Below, in pieces: positions 48,157-54,426 of a DNA stretch of 64,000 nt; position 1 is the first letter of the stretch, and the number at the start of each line of letters is the position of its first letter. The notes beneath the pieces were generated by a model. That model had not been told where the DNA came from, made no database searches, and was given only the letters and a program-made list of their open reading frames with translations. Both the position numbers and the translations under genes were made by a program. Source of the stretch: a virus; the IMG/VR virus record IMGVR_UViG_3300036766_000194, positions 186,001-250,000 of that record, one strand, 5' to 3'.

Positions 48157-48257
48157 CGAATAGAATTTCGTAATTTTAGAGTTTTGCGAACGTGACAATT
48201 AGCACAATGCACATCACATAGAGCTATCTCTTCCAATAAGCTTTTTCGGCTTCCCAA
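48063..48257 (-). pseudogene. HNH endonuclease remnant
   Basis: The segment KSLLEEIALCDVHCANCHVRKT is the C-terminal core of common phage HNH nucleases (E..KCDV.CANCH). The sense extends a little upstream (IKQHVTSLTLG) to a stop, and no start or first zinc pair is present. Downstream it degenerates and overlaps the plus-strand zinc gene. This is a leftover of a deleted homing gene. Confidence 0.65.
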
Positions 48258-48292
48258 GGTTAAAGAAGTTACATGTTGTTTTATCTAAAACA

Positions 48293-48322
48293 AAAAGGTC
48301 CTAGATTTCTCTAGGACCTTTT
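48293..48322. terminator. Strong terminator after the tmRNA
   Basis: AAAAGGTCCTAG and CTAGGACCTTTT form a 12-bp stem with a short loop. On the minus strand a T-run follows. It ends the tmRNA transcript and could also stop plus-strand transcription. Confidence 0.85.
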
Positions 48323-48329
48323 CGTAGCC

Positions 48330-48705
48330 GTTATTTTATAGAGTGGACAAACTCCAGGCTGATGTTAAGCCGCCGCTGCCATCGCAAAGGTGGCTGTTGG
48401 CTGCATAGCAGCGAACGGCAGAACCTTGGATGTCATACGGGCAACAGTGTTTTTGACACTTATTGTCTGCGACCCGAATATCGTTCGGATTGCACCTACG
48501 GCGCGTAAGCAATTTCGATTCAGTCGGATCGGCGACTCCAGATCAGGCCCATAGAAAAACTTGGTGGACCTGCGGGGATTCGAACCCCGGTACGAAACGA
48601 CAACCAAAACGCCTTCTTCCCTTACGGGTATTTACGAGCGTCAATGTCTCAGCAACCAGACCGGGTAACGAACTTCTGTCCGGCACCAGTCGCTGTCTAT
48701 ATATT
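48330..48705 (-). ncRNA. ssrA: Circularly permuted tmRNA
   Basis: The minus strand reads T-arm (CGGGG-TTCGAAT-CCCCG, 48573-48589), 3' acceptor strand CAGGTCC (48566-48572) and ACCA (48562-48565). After an 11-base spacer comes GGGCCTG (48544-48550), which pairs with CAGGTCC over seven positions including one G-U. The sequence after it (GATCTGGAGTCGCCGA) resembles the start of ordinary tmRNA. The tag frame follows and ends ...TATFAMAAAA, stop 48365-48367, as in SsrA tags with an Ala-rich end. A strong terminator lies downstream. The acceptor piece thus precedes the coding piece, as in permuted ssrA genes. tmRNA rescues stalled ribosomes and tags products for degradation. The ends and the resume codon are approximate. 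Confidence 0.75.
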
Positions 48706-48749
48706 ACTTGAAAAGTTAAGAAAAGCTAGTGTCTTTCGCTTTTCTATTT

Positions 48750-48974
48750 CTATCGCCCAATCTTTTCTATTTTTGTTAGAAAAATAGAATTTAGAGCTTC
48801 ATTAACTGCCTTCATCTGTTCAATTCCCTGTTGGCAAGCATCTAGGCTCTCTTTACTTATGTTGAAGATGCCGAGGCTGCCATTGTCAAGTTCCATTTCT
48901 TGAATGATGGCTTTGGCAATTTCACGGGGATTAGGTGAAACGTTTAATTCCGTTGTCCGCAACAAACTGGGCAT
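48750..48974 (-). CDS. Small helical protein
   Basis: The product has 74 residues: PREIAKAIIQEMELDNGSL, then ESLDACQQGIEQMKAVNEALNSIFLTK. It is amphipathic and helical throughout. It overlaps the end of the 326-codon gene by 44 bases. It lies just upstream of the tmRNA. Function unknown. Confidence 0.5.
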   Translation of the reverse strand: MPSLLRTTELNVSPNPREIAKAIIQEMELDNGSLGIFNISKESLDACQQGIEQMKAVNEALNSIFLTKIEKIGR

Positions 48975-49911
48975 GATCAGCGGGAGGGAGTTCCCACGGG
49001 AGCGTCTTTACTCCCGGATAATAATAATTATCTGTTGGTCCATACATATCCAGAGTATAAGCGCCCCGTTGATTAAGAAGTTCCTTACCGATTTCGGTCA
49101 ACAGCCAGGGAGAGTTCACTCCGTCTTTCTTTTCAATGACACCCTCACGACGCATGTGGGTAAGAAGAGAAGAATCGTGTAAGGAGGGAAAATACGCCTT
49201 GAGTTCTTTGCTTATACAACCATCCGGGCGCGTGGCAATGGCTTGGAGAATTCCGTGACCTTGACTGCCAGCACGATACAACTTGGAAACGGTCCTGTTA
49301 CGGGGTGTAGAAAATTCCTGAGTCGTGTGGTCCAGCTTTTTGAAGAAATTCATATTTTGGACATCGTCCATGTCATTATAACTTGTAAACTGGTGGCGGA
49401 TATTCTCAAGCTCGGAGTGAGTATCGGAGAAGTTGGCATAACCATTAGCGAAGCTACCCCCGATCATGTTGAGTTTATTGGAAATGGAATTCTTGTCCTT
49501 AACCCTGTTCAACTGAAGAACTTCTTTTCCCAGTTGTGTCAGCTGCATACCCAAGTCATATCTGCGCTTTTGTTCCAGAGTTTGGATATTCGGCATTGCG
49601 CGTTTCCTCCGTTTGTATTCTACTGGATTAGACGCTAAACGGCTATTTCCCATATGCTCTATAGGTTTAGCCTGACCACTTACATAGATTTTAAGTGATT
49701 CTGAATCGGATCCTTCGGCTAAAATTCTACGCAAGTTACTAAGGAATTGCCAACTTCCGTCAGGATACACAAACATCTTACCTGTATCTCCCTGCTTACG
49801 CCACATAGAAAATTCATCAGGGCTTGCTATTCTATCCCATCCGTGTTCCATCAACAGGATATCAGCATCCCTGTCCATAGCTCCTTTGTGTAAAAACCAA
49901 GCCTTAGCCAT
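48931..49911 (-). CDS. Fused reading frame: small-protein unit plus 221-residue gene
   Basis: The frame is 326 codons. Residues 1-~60 (MAKAWFLHKGAMDRDAD..., then GKMFVYPDGSWQFL) are a small-protein type repeated at 50.3 and 53.6 kb. From an internal ATG at 49596 (MPNIQTLEQKRRYDLGM) a 221-residue helical protein begins with its own AGGAGG ribosome site and an upstream CAGTAGAATA. That protein has HTH-like patterning (HGILQAIATRPDGCISKELK, SSLLTHMRREGVIEKK), reading like a winged-helix. The two parts may be separate genes joined in frame by a recombination that brought in the 97-bp repeat. Function unknown. Confidence 0.55.
   Translation of the reverse strand: MAKAWFLHKGAMDRDADILLMEHGWDRIASPDEFSMWRKQGDTGKMFVYPDGSWQFLSNLRRILAEGSDSESLKIYVSGQAKPIEHMGNSRLASNPVEYKRRKRAMPNIQTLEQKRRYDLGMQLTQLGKEVLQLNRVKDKNSISNKLNMIGGSFANGYANFSDTHSELENIRHQFTSYNDMDDVQNMNFFKKLDHTTQEFSTPRNRTVSKLYRAGSQGHGILQAIATRPDGCISKELKAYFPSLHDSSLLTHMRREGVIEKKDGVNSPWLLTEIGKELLNQRGAYTLDMYGPTDNYYYPGVKTLPWELPPADHAQFVADNGIKRFT
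49616..49625 (-). promoter_or_regulatory. CAGTAGAATA upstream of the internal start
   Basis: The decamer lies 20 bases ahead of ATG 49596, with AGGAGG between, so this gene would have a short leader. Confidence 0.35.
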
Positions 49912-49958
49912 TATTGACCTCTATAGTGGAGTGGAAATTAACTCAACTGAGGAAGAAT
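49862..49958. repeat. 97-bp direct repeat, copy 1
   Basis: Identical to 50491-50587. It covers the first ~17 codons (MAKAWFLHKGAMDRDAD), the ribosome site and the upstream region of two minus-strand genes. Confidence 0.9.
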
Positions 49959-49973
49959 GATTTGTAGTCCAAC

Positions 49974-50237
49974 TTACGAAATCCCGTTTCTAGAATTTCG
50001 TAATCCCAAGTAACTAATAATATCACCATTCACCAAGCTCCGTGTATAAGGAGCAAGTTGAACTTCGTTCTGACCGTATTCCCAAACCAAATGGAGAATT
50101 CGAGAGTCAAACTCATCATGATCACGACTCTGAATCCCACGAAGAAGTTCGACATCCTTATCTGGAATTTCGACTATGCGAAAGTAGTTCAAACTATCCC
50201 CTTGATACATTCCTCGAAGTTCAACTGGAATTCTCAT
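49974..50237 (-). CDS. Hypothetical protein
   Basis: The product has 87 residues: RIPVELRGMYQGDSLNYFRIVEIPDKDVELLRG and a strand-rich end. AAGGAGAC precedes the ATG, and the ribosome site is in a perfect 6-bp hairpin. It lies between the two copies of a 97-bp repeat. Function unknown. Confidence 0.55.
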   Translation of the reverse strand: MRIPVELRGMYQGDSLNYFRIVEIPDKDVELLRGIQSRDHDEFDSRILHLVWEYGQNEVQLAPYTRSLVNGDIISYLGLRNSRNGIS

Positions 50238-50244
50238 TCAAAGT

Positions 50245-50259
50245 CTCCTTGATAAGGAG
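50245..50259 (-). promoter_or_regulatory. Ribosome-site hairpin
   Basis: CTCCTT (50245-50250) and AAGGAG (50254-50259) form a perfect 6-bp stem with a 3-base loop; AAGGAG is the ribosome site of the 87-residue gene. Confidence 0.55.
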
Positions 50260-50378
50260 TCGCAGCACGTTCATCAAGAATTCGTCGGTACGCCAAATTC
50301 CAATCAGTATGCTTGATAAGGCCTCGCAGCATTTTCATCAAGAATTCGTCGGTACGCCAAATTCCAATCAGTATACTG
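50251..50378. repeat. Two tandem copies of 64 bp
   Basis: Copies at 50251-50314 and 50315-50378 differ at a few bases. The 64-bp period is not a multiple of three, so it shifts the frame of the overlapping minus-strand gene. Confidence 0.85.
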
Positions 50379-50540
50379 ACCAAGTTCCTCGAAAGTAGTG
50401 ACGGAACCGTCATCACCGACCCAACGAGTCGGCATACGACCAACAGAAGCAGCAACATATCCGTCGTTGCGACGCCAGACATAATAAACGTCAGCATCCC
50501 TGTCCATAGCTCCTTTGTGTAAAAACCAAGCCTTAGCCAT
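50304..50540 (-). CDS. Small protein with MAKAWFLHKGAMDRDAD start
   Basis: The product has 78 residues. It shares its first 17 residues with the 326-codon gene. It then has VYYVWRRNDGYVAASVGRMP and ends YRRILDENAARPYQAY. The 64-bp duplication displaced an older ending, still visible in another frame (ILDERAATPYQGDFE, stop 50234). It belongs to a family of short phage proteins with W.R.G and PDGSW-type elements. Function unknown. Confidence 0.6.
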   Translation of the reverse strand: MAKAWFLHKGAMDRDADVYYVWRRNDGYVAASVGRMPTRWVGDDGSVTTFEELGQYTDWNLAYRRILDENAARPYQAY

Positions 50541-50587
50541 TATTGACCTCTATAGTGGAGTGGAAATTAACTCAACTGAGGAAGAAT
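50491..50587. repeat. 97-bp direct repeat, copy 2
   Basis: Identical to 49862-49958. The plus-strand cassette starts directly after it. Confidence 0.9.
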
Positions 50588-50604
50588 TAAGTACTTATAC
50601 AATT

Positions 50605-51618
50605 ATGCAGATTCCTATTCCTCCTTCTGGAGTTATACCTAACCACATTTTTGAAACCTATTGGAATTTTGCCAGTGAGCGTCAACGTGTGTTTTGGAAA
50701 CGCAAGAATGGTGAACCAGGTCCTTGGAGTGAAGATCCTATTCTGCAAACCTATAAATTTACCAATACTTACCGGGTACTGGATAGAGTCAGCCAGTACC
50801 TATTGAGGAATATCATCGTCTATCCGGAGTGTAGCGATTTGGATTGTACAGTCCACTCTTCTCCTGAGAACACAATCTTCCGTATTATGTTCTTTAAGCT
50901 ATTCAATCGTCCAGAAACTTGGGAAATGCTCAGCAGTGAATTAGGCGAAGAACCCCATATAGATAATTTTAACTTTACCATCTACGATGAAACTCTTACA
51001 TCTGCTCAAGATCGTGGAGAGAAAATTTATTCCAACGCATACATGATGACAGCTGCGGGTAGTAACGGGGATCGTCGTCACCGGATGTATTTGCGATTGT
51101 ATGAAAAGATGTTTCATGAGGATAAAATCCAGGACAAGATTTTAGAAGCCACTTCACTAGAGGCTCTCTACAATCTTATCCGTACATATCGGACCATGGG
51201 ACCATTCCTCGCGATGCAGTACGCAATTGACCTCAATTATTCTCCGTTCGTAAATTTCTTAGAGACAGACTTCATCATAGCCGGACCGGGAGCTAGAAGA
51301 GGAATCCTAAAATGTTTTGATAGCATAGGAAACCACAATGAAGCTGATGTTATAAGATGGGTTCAAGAAACTCAAGATGAACAATTTATGTCGCGAGGGT
51401 TAGAATTTAAAAAGATAGGAAATCGTCCTCTACAGTTAATTGATTGCCAGTCGTTATTTTGTGAGGTGGATAAATTTACAAGAGCAAGTAACCCTGAAAT
51501 CCAGGTTGAGACAGGATCCGGGGATGCTCAAAAACGAGCAAGGATTAAACAGAACTTCAAGGAAAACAGTAATAAGATTGAGTATGTGTTTCCCTCCAAA
51601 TGGGGAGTTAAGATATGA
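50605..51618 (+). CDS. Alpha-glutamyl/putrescinyl thymine pyrophosphorylase-like protein
   Basis: The product has 337 residues from ATG 50605. It resembles the thymine-hypermodification family of DNA-glycosylase-fold proteins described by Iyer, Aravind and colleagues (RefSeq: nucleotide kinase domain-containing protein). Matching parts are FASERQRVFWKRKNGEPGPWSEDPI, YKFTNTYRVLDRV, FRIMFFKLFNRPETWEML, the HhH-like FIIAGPGARRGILKCF and PLQLIDCQSLFCEVDKF. In such phages 5-hydroxymethyluracil in DNA is activated and replaced by an amine-type group. The P-loop kinase two genes on supports the assignment. The frame runs 30 codons upstream to a TTG inside the repeat, so the start is not certain. Confidence 0.7.
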   Translation: MQIPIPPSGVIPNHIFETYWNFASERQRVFWKRKNGEPGPWSEDPILQTYKFTNTYRVLDRVSQYLLRNIIVYPECSDLDCTVHSSPENTIFRIMFFKLFNRPETWEMLSSELGEEPHIDNFNFTIYDETLTSAQDRGEKIYSNAYMMTAAGSNGDRRHRMYLRLYEKMFHEDKIQDKILEATSLEALYNLIRTYRTMGPFLAMQYAIDLNYSPFVNFLETDFIIAGPGARRGILKCFDSIGNHNEADVIRWVQETQDEQFMSRGLEFKKIGNRPLQLIDCQSLFCEVDKFTRASNPEIQVETGSGDAQKRARIKQNFKENSNKIEYVFPSKWGVKI

Positions 51619-51672
51619 TGACTTTTCTAGCCAGAGTATCTAGAGGACTTGTAGTTATCTTGAACCTTTATA

Positions 51673-51810
51673 GTGACTTTTATAGTGTTATTAGGGTTGA
51701 CGGTTTGGACTCTTCTAACAAAGCATCCCTACGGATTCTGGATTATTCTAGGAAGTACGGGAGGGTGTTATCTAATGGGTTGGGCTGACGAACGCCTAGA
51801 ATGGTTATGA
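51673..51810 (+). CDS. Tiny two-helix membrane protein (alternative frame nearby)
   Basis: A GTG gives a 45-residue product with two hydrophobic stretches (TFIVLLGLTVWTLL and GFWIILGSTGGCYLMGW), ending one base before the next ATG. A competing 57-codon frame (51615-51788) starts at an ATGA overlap with the previous stop but has no membrane pattern. I favour the membrane protein, with low certainty, because neither has a good ribosome site. Confidence 0.35.
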   Translation: MTFIVLLGLTVWTLLTKHPYGFWIILGSTGGCYLMGWADERLEWL

Positions 51811-51811
51811 A

Positions 51812-52183
51812 ATGATAGACCACAAAAAAGACTGGATTGGCGTGGACTTTGACGGTACACTAGCTTTCTATGACAAATGGCACGGTCCCACCCATCTGGG
51901 AGAGCCTCTACCCGAAATGGTGAGTCGGGTGAAGCAGTGGATAGCGGAAGATAAGAATGTTCGTATATTTACTGCTCGTTGTTATTCTCCTATTGATGAT
52001 GCCATTGCTCAACGAGAAGCAGCAATGGCCTTACTTGCTATGCAAGAATGGTGTCTAAAGCATCTTGGTGCTGTACTTCCTATCACTTGTGTTAAGGATT
52101 ATGGTATGACCGAATTTTGGGATGATCGTGCCGTACAGATGGAAAAGAATACCGGAAAACCTATAAAATCGCGAGGTGAGTGA
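51812..52183 (+). CDS. HAD-superfamily hydrolase
   Basis: The product has 123 residues. WIGVDFDGTLAFYD carries the nucleophile Asp12 and Asp14; VRIFTARCYSP is motif II; FWDDRAVQM is the acidic motif. It is the compact cap-less type widespread in phages, often acting on nucleotides or phosphosugars. Its TGA overlaps the next gene region and it lies between the pyrophosphorylase-like and P-loop kinase-like genes, so a nucleotide substrate is plausible. Confidence 0.85.
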   Translation: MIDHKKDWIGVDFDGTLAFYDKWHGPTHLGEPLPEMVSRVKQWIAEDKNVRIFTARCYSPIDDAIAQREAAMALLAMQEWCLKHLGAVLPITCVKDYGMTEFWDDRAVQMEKNTGKPIKSRGE

Positions 52184-52185
52184 GA

Positions 52186-52815
52186 ATGTATCCCCAACGT
52201 ATTATAATAAATTTGAGGTCTACAAATGGAGGCGGCAAAACTTTTGCCGTCAAAAGTCTAATAAAGTATATGCAGGGAATTCCTATGTTCAGGGATGGGA
52301 AGATCTGGGCATATAACCTACAAAATCGTGTCTTCGTTTTGGGTCGTTATGAAACTCCAACCGGAGGATGTGATGGTATACGGACTCAAGAAGAAATCTA
52401 CGCAGGTATTCGTGAATTAGCAAAGCTAGGTAGCGTAGTATTTGAAGGTGTTCTTATATCCTGTATGTATGGGAAATATCGGGAGCTAGAAGATGAACTC
52501 AAGCCCACCCATAACTGGATCTGGGCTTGTCTTGACACGCCGTTAGAAAAGTGTATTGAACAGACTCTAAAACGTCGGGCGGAGAAAGGTAATACAAAAC
52601 CATTTGACCCAGAAAAGAGTCTTACAGGTAAATTCAGAGGAGTCATCACAACGCGAGCAACCTTAGAGAAGGAAGGTAGAGATGTCCGTACCCTTAACCA
52701 CCAGTTCACTCTGGCGAGTCTCTTAGACTGGCTAGGAGAACGTCCTCTAATTTACAGGTCTGTAGAACGCAGAGAAGCTGTTAGTCCCATTGATATTATG
52801 GGAGAGGTAAAATGA
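52186..52815 (+). CDS. P-loop kinase, 5-hmdU DNA kinase-like
   Basis: The product has 209 residues from ATG 52186 behind GAGGTGAG; a GTG two codons earlier is less likely. The P-loop is RSTNGGGKTFAV (GGGKT at 15-19). GRYETPTGGCDGIRTQEEIY and SVVFEGVLISCMYGKYRELEDEL follow, then LDTPLEKCIEQTLKRR, a Lid-type Arg segment. This pattern fits the P-loop kinases paired with thymine-hypermodification genes, which phosphorylate 5-hydroxymethyluracil in DNA. Identification is by motif and context. Confidence 0.65.
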   Translation: MYPQRIIINLRSTNGGGKTFAVKSLIKYMQGIPMFRDGKIWAYNLQNRVFVLGRYETPTGGCDGIRTQEEIYAGIRELAKLGSVVFEGVLISCMYGKYRELEDELKPTHNWIWACLDTPLEKCIEQTLKRRAEKGNTKPFDPEKSLTGKFRGVITTRATLEKEGRDVRTLNHQFTLASLLDWLGERPLIYRSVERREAVSPIDIMGEVK

Positions 52816-52930
52816 GAGTGATTAAGGAAACATTCGACACTAAATAGCTGCTTATGGCGTTAGACGACATATTGCTCTTCTTCCAACGTTTTCAAAGTCT
52901 TTACAGAAATCTTCCTATAAAGTCCCGACA

Positions 52931-53512
52931 TTACTGCACCAACTCGGGATGACGATACCCCGCCACCGTGAGAACCTTGGTAGCATAATCATCCCCGCTA
53001 ATAGTTCCGTCGTCAGTTCCCATTCCCAGATAGTGATGAAGTCCACCGCGCAATCCGTGAAGTCTTTTGTAAGAAGATAGAATCTTCGTTCCTTCTTCAA
53101 TTCCGCGTTCAGGGTCCATAAGATCTTCACAAGGGATGTTCCAAACTCTACTGTTAACCTGCATGTATCCGCAAGAATAACGCTTAGAAGACGCCTGAGA
53201 ATGACAACTTGACTCCACAAAAATGAGAGCAGACAATACTCTTGCCGGGATGTTGTGATCAACGGCCTTACGAGCCGTAATATAGATCAGATCCTCGTCT
53301 TCACAGCCATTAGCCGCATAAATATGACGAGAAACATCTTCAGCCATATGATATTTCTTCTGAAGTTTTTCCTGAGAAATTTGATTGATTATATCCTCAG
53401 GGGAGAAAGCCTTAACACGGAGGGGTTGGGGAACTTGAAACTCAGCGGTGATAAAGGACCCTGCTGTAGCTGAGAAAACTATAATTGAAGTTACAATAAC
53501 CAATATTCTCAT
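52931..53512 (-). CDS. Exported lytic transglycosylase (SLT domain)
   Basis: The product has 193 residues. A signal peptide spans about residues 1-20 (RILVIVTSIIVFSATAG). The SLT domain is clear: IPARVLSALIFVESSCHSQA with catalytic Glu100, CGYMQVNSRVW, then LMDPERGIEEGTKILSSYKRLHG and a YHYLG-type GLHHYLGMGTD. It cleaves peptidoglycan glycan strands. Export makes a role in lysis, or in wall penetration, likely. No ribosome site is seen, but TAGAAT lies six bases before the ATG. Confidence 0.9.
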   Translation of the reverse strand: MRILVIVTSIIVFSATAGSFITAEFQVPQPLRVKAFSPEDIINQISQEKLQKKYHMAEDVSRHIYAANGCEDEDLIYITARKAVDHNIPARVLSALIFVESSCHSQASSKRYSCGYMQVNSRVWNIPCEDLMDPERGIEEGTKILSSYKRLHGLRGGLHHYLGMGTDDGTISGDDYATKVLTVAGYRHPELVQ

Positions 53513-53514
53513 AC

Positions 53515-53524
53515 AGGTATTCTA
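53515..53524 (-). promoter_or_regulatory. CAGTAGAATA-type promoter site, TAGAAT-N6-ATG
   Basis: The third case of TAGAAT placed six bases ahead of a start codon, here for the lytic transglycosylase. The decamer partly overlaps the gap bases. Confidence 0.45.
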
Positions 53525-53574
53525 CTGTAGAAAGCAGACTTCGGTTAGTTTGTAAACCTATGTAGATACTGTAG

Positions 53575-53814
53575 TTACTTGCTTAATTCAGCCTTCAAAG
53601 CATCGTGACTCTGGCCCTTATTAACTTTTCCATCAATAATGTGTTTCCAATTATCTCCCGGTCCAGTCCATACTTCTTCATTTCCTCTAGTGTAGTGATC
53701 CCATCCAGAAGGTTCAGCATGTTGGAATTCAAAACCTAAAGGAGTGAGCAACGCCATATCTTCATCACGATCGCGAGCATCAGCCCAACGGAATAAACGG
53801 GAAGTAAGTCTCAT
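53575..53814 (-). CDS. Small protein of the DRDxD/W family
   Basis: The product has 79 residues from ATG 53814 behind AGAGGCACC. RWADARDRDEDMALLTPLGFEFQH and W...TRGNEEVWTGPGDNWKHIIDG parallel the small proteins at 49.9 and 50.5 kb (MDRDAD...W.R...PDGSW). Probably a paralogue. Function unknown. Confidence 0.55.
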   Translation of the reverse strand: MRLTSRLFRWADARDRDEDMALLTPLGFEFQHAEPSGWDHYTRGNEEVWTGPGDNWKHIIDGKVNKGQSHDALKAELSK

Positions 53815-53972
53815 GGGTGCCTCTATAATGAAAGCGAAAAATTGGTGCCTGCAATAACGAATTTTCGAACGAATAGAGTATTCATAGATAGACGGACGCT
53901 CTGTTCGGCGCAACCCGTCAAATCACAAAAACCAAAAATATTCTTTTTGTTTTTCAGTCATAGTCTCACCTT

Positions 53973-54046
53973 TGGAACGCCCGACGAGACTTGTACCCGC
54001 AACCTTCCCTTTTGAAGAGGGCTGCTCTACATTGAGCTACGGGCGT
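53973..54046 (-). tRNA. tRNA-Trp-like with anticodon UCA (UGA reading)
   Basis: Acceptor ACGCCCG/CGGGCGT, D-stem GCTC/GAGC, anticodon arm GCCCT-CTTCAAA-AGGGA (outermost pair G-A), encoded CCA. Loop positions 34-36 are UCA, which would read UGA. The body resembles bacterial tRNA-Trp (start A, GTAGxTCAAT...TAGAGCA). The T-loop is the unusual TACAAGT and the T-stem has wobbles. Function as an opal suppressor is inferred. Confidence 0.75.
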
Positions 54047-54052
54047 GTAGTT

Positions 54053-54202
54053 TTACCAAGATTCATATTCCGTTACGTCTAAACTATCGTTACACTTGTT
54101 ACAGCGGACTACAGTGTTTGGTCCAATTCCACTTGCCCCGCTCTGCGCTACAGTAATATTCTCTCCCTCACAATCAAACTGGTGGGTAAGAGGGATAAAT
54201 GG
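54053..54202 (-). pseudogene. Small Cys protein frame without a start, behind a TGA
   Basis: Forty-nine codons read PFIPLTHQFDCEGENITVAQ, then VRCNKCNDSLDVTEYESW and TAA. No ATG, GTG or TTG occurs in the frame. Upstream an in-frame TGA (54203-54205) interrupts sense that reads SHEVVT before it. One base change, or UGA readthrough, would give an intact gene. Confidence 0.4.
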
Positions 54203-54264
54203 TCACGTTACCACTTCATGAGATCTGAACTTATAAAGATAGCAGGTTGGTTACAGGAACACCA

Positions 54265-54408
54265 TTACGAGAGAAATAGGATCAATTCGTATGAGCATTC
54301 CAGCAAAAGTAAATTGATAGATGCTTGTTTAAGAATTTCGTTAACAGCAAGTTGTAAATCAAGAGGTAACGGCGTTAATTGCCGTAACTCATCATCCAGA
54401 GATGACAT
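54265..54408 (-). CDS. 47-residue small protein
   Basis: ATG 54408 has a strong AAGGAGAG. The product starts MSSLDDELRQLTPLPLDLQL and continues as a helical Leu-rich chain ending LILFLS. It is a real small gene by ribosome site and composition. Function unknown. Confidence 0.5.
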   Translation of the reverse strand: MSSLDDELRQLTPLPLDLQLAVNEILKQASINLLLLECSYELILFLS

Positions 54409-54426
54409 TGTAACTCTCCTTAAAGA

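Noticed and set aside
48365-48607. 80-codon frame over the tmRNA region
   Set aside because: Its end is the tmRNA tag frame and its start lies in the T-arm/acceptor part; it is not an independent protein gene.
48463-48711. 82-codon plus-strand frame across the tmRNA
   Set aside because: It translates the reverse of the tRNA-like part (TCGDSNPGTKR is a typical tRNA-antisense artefact).
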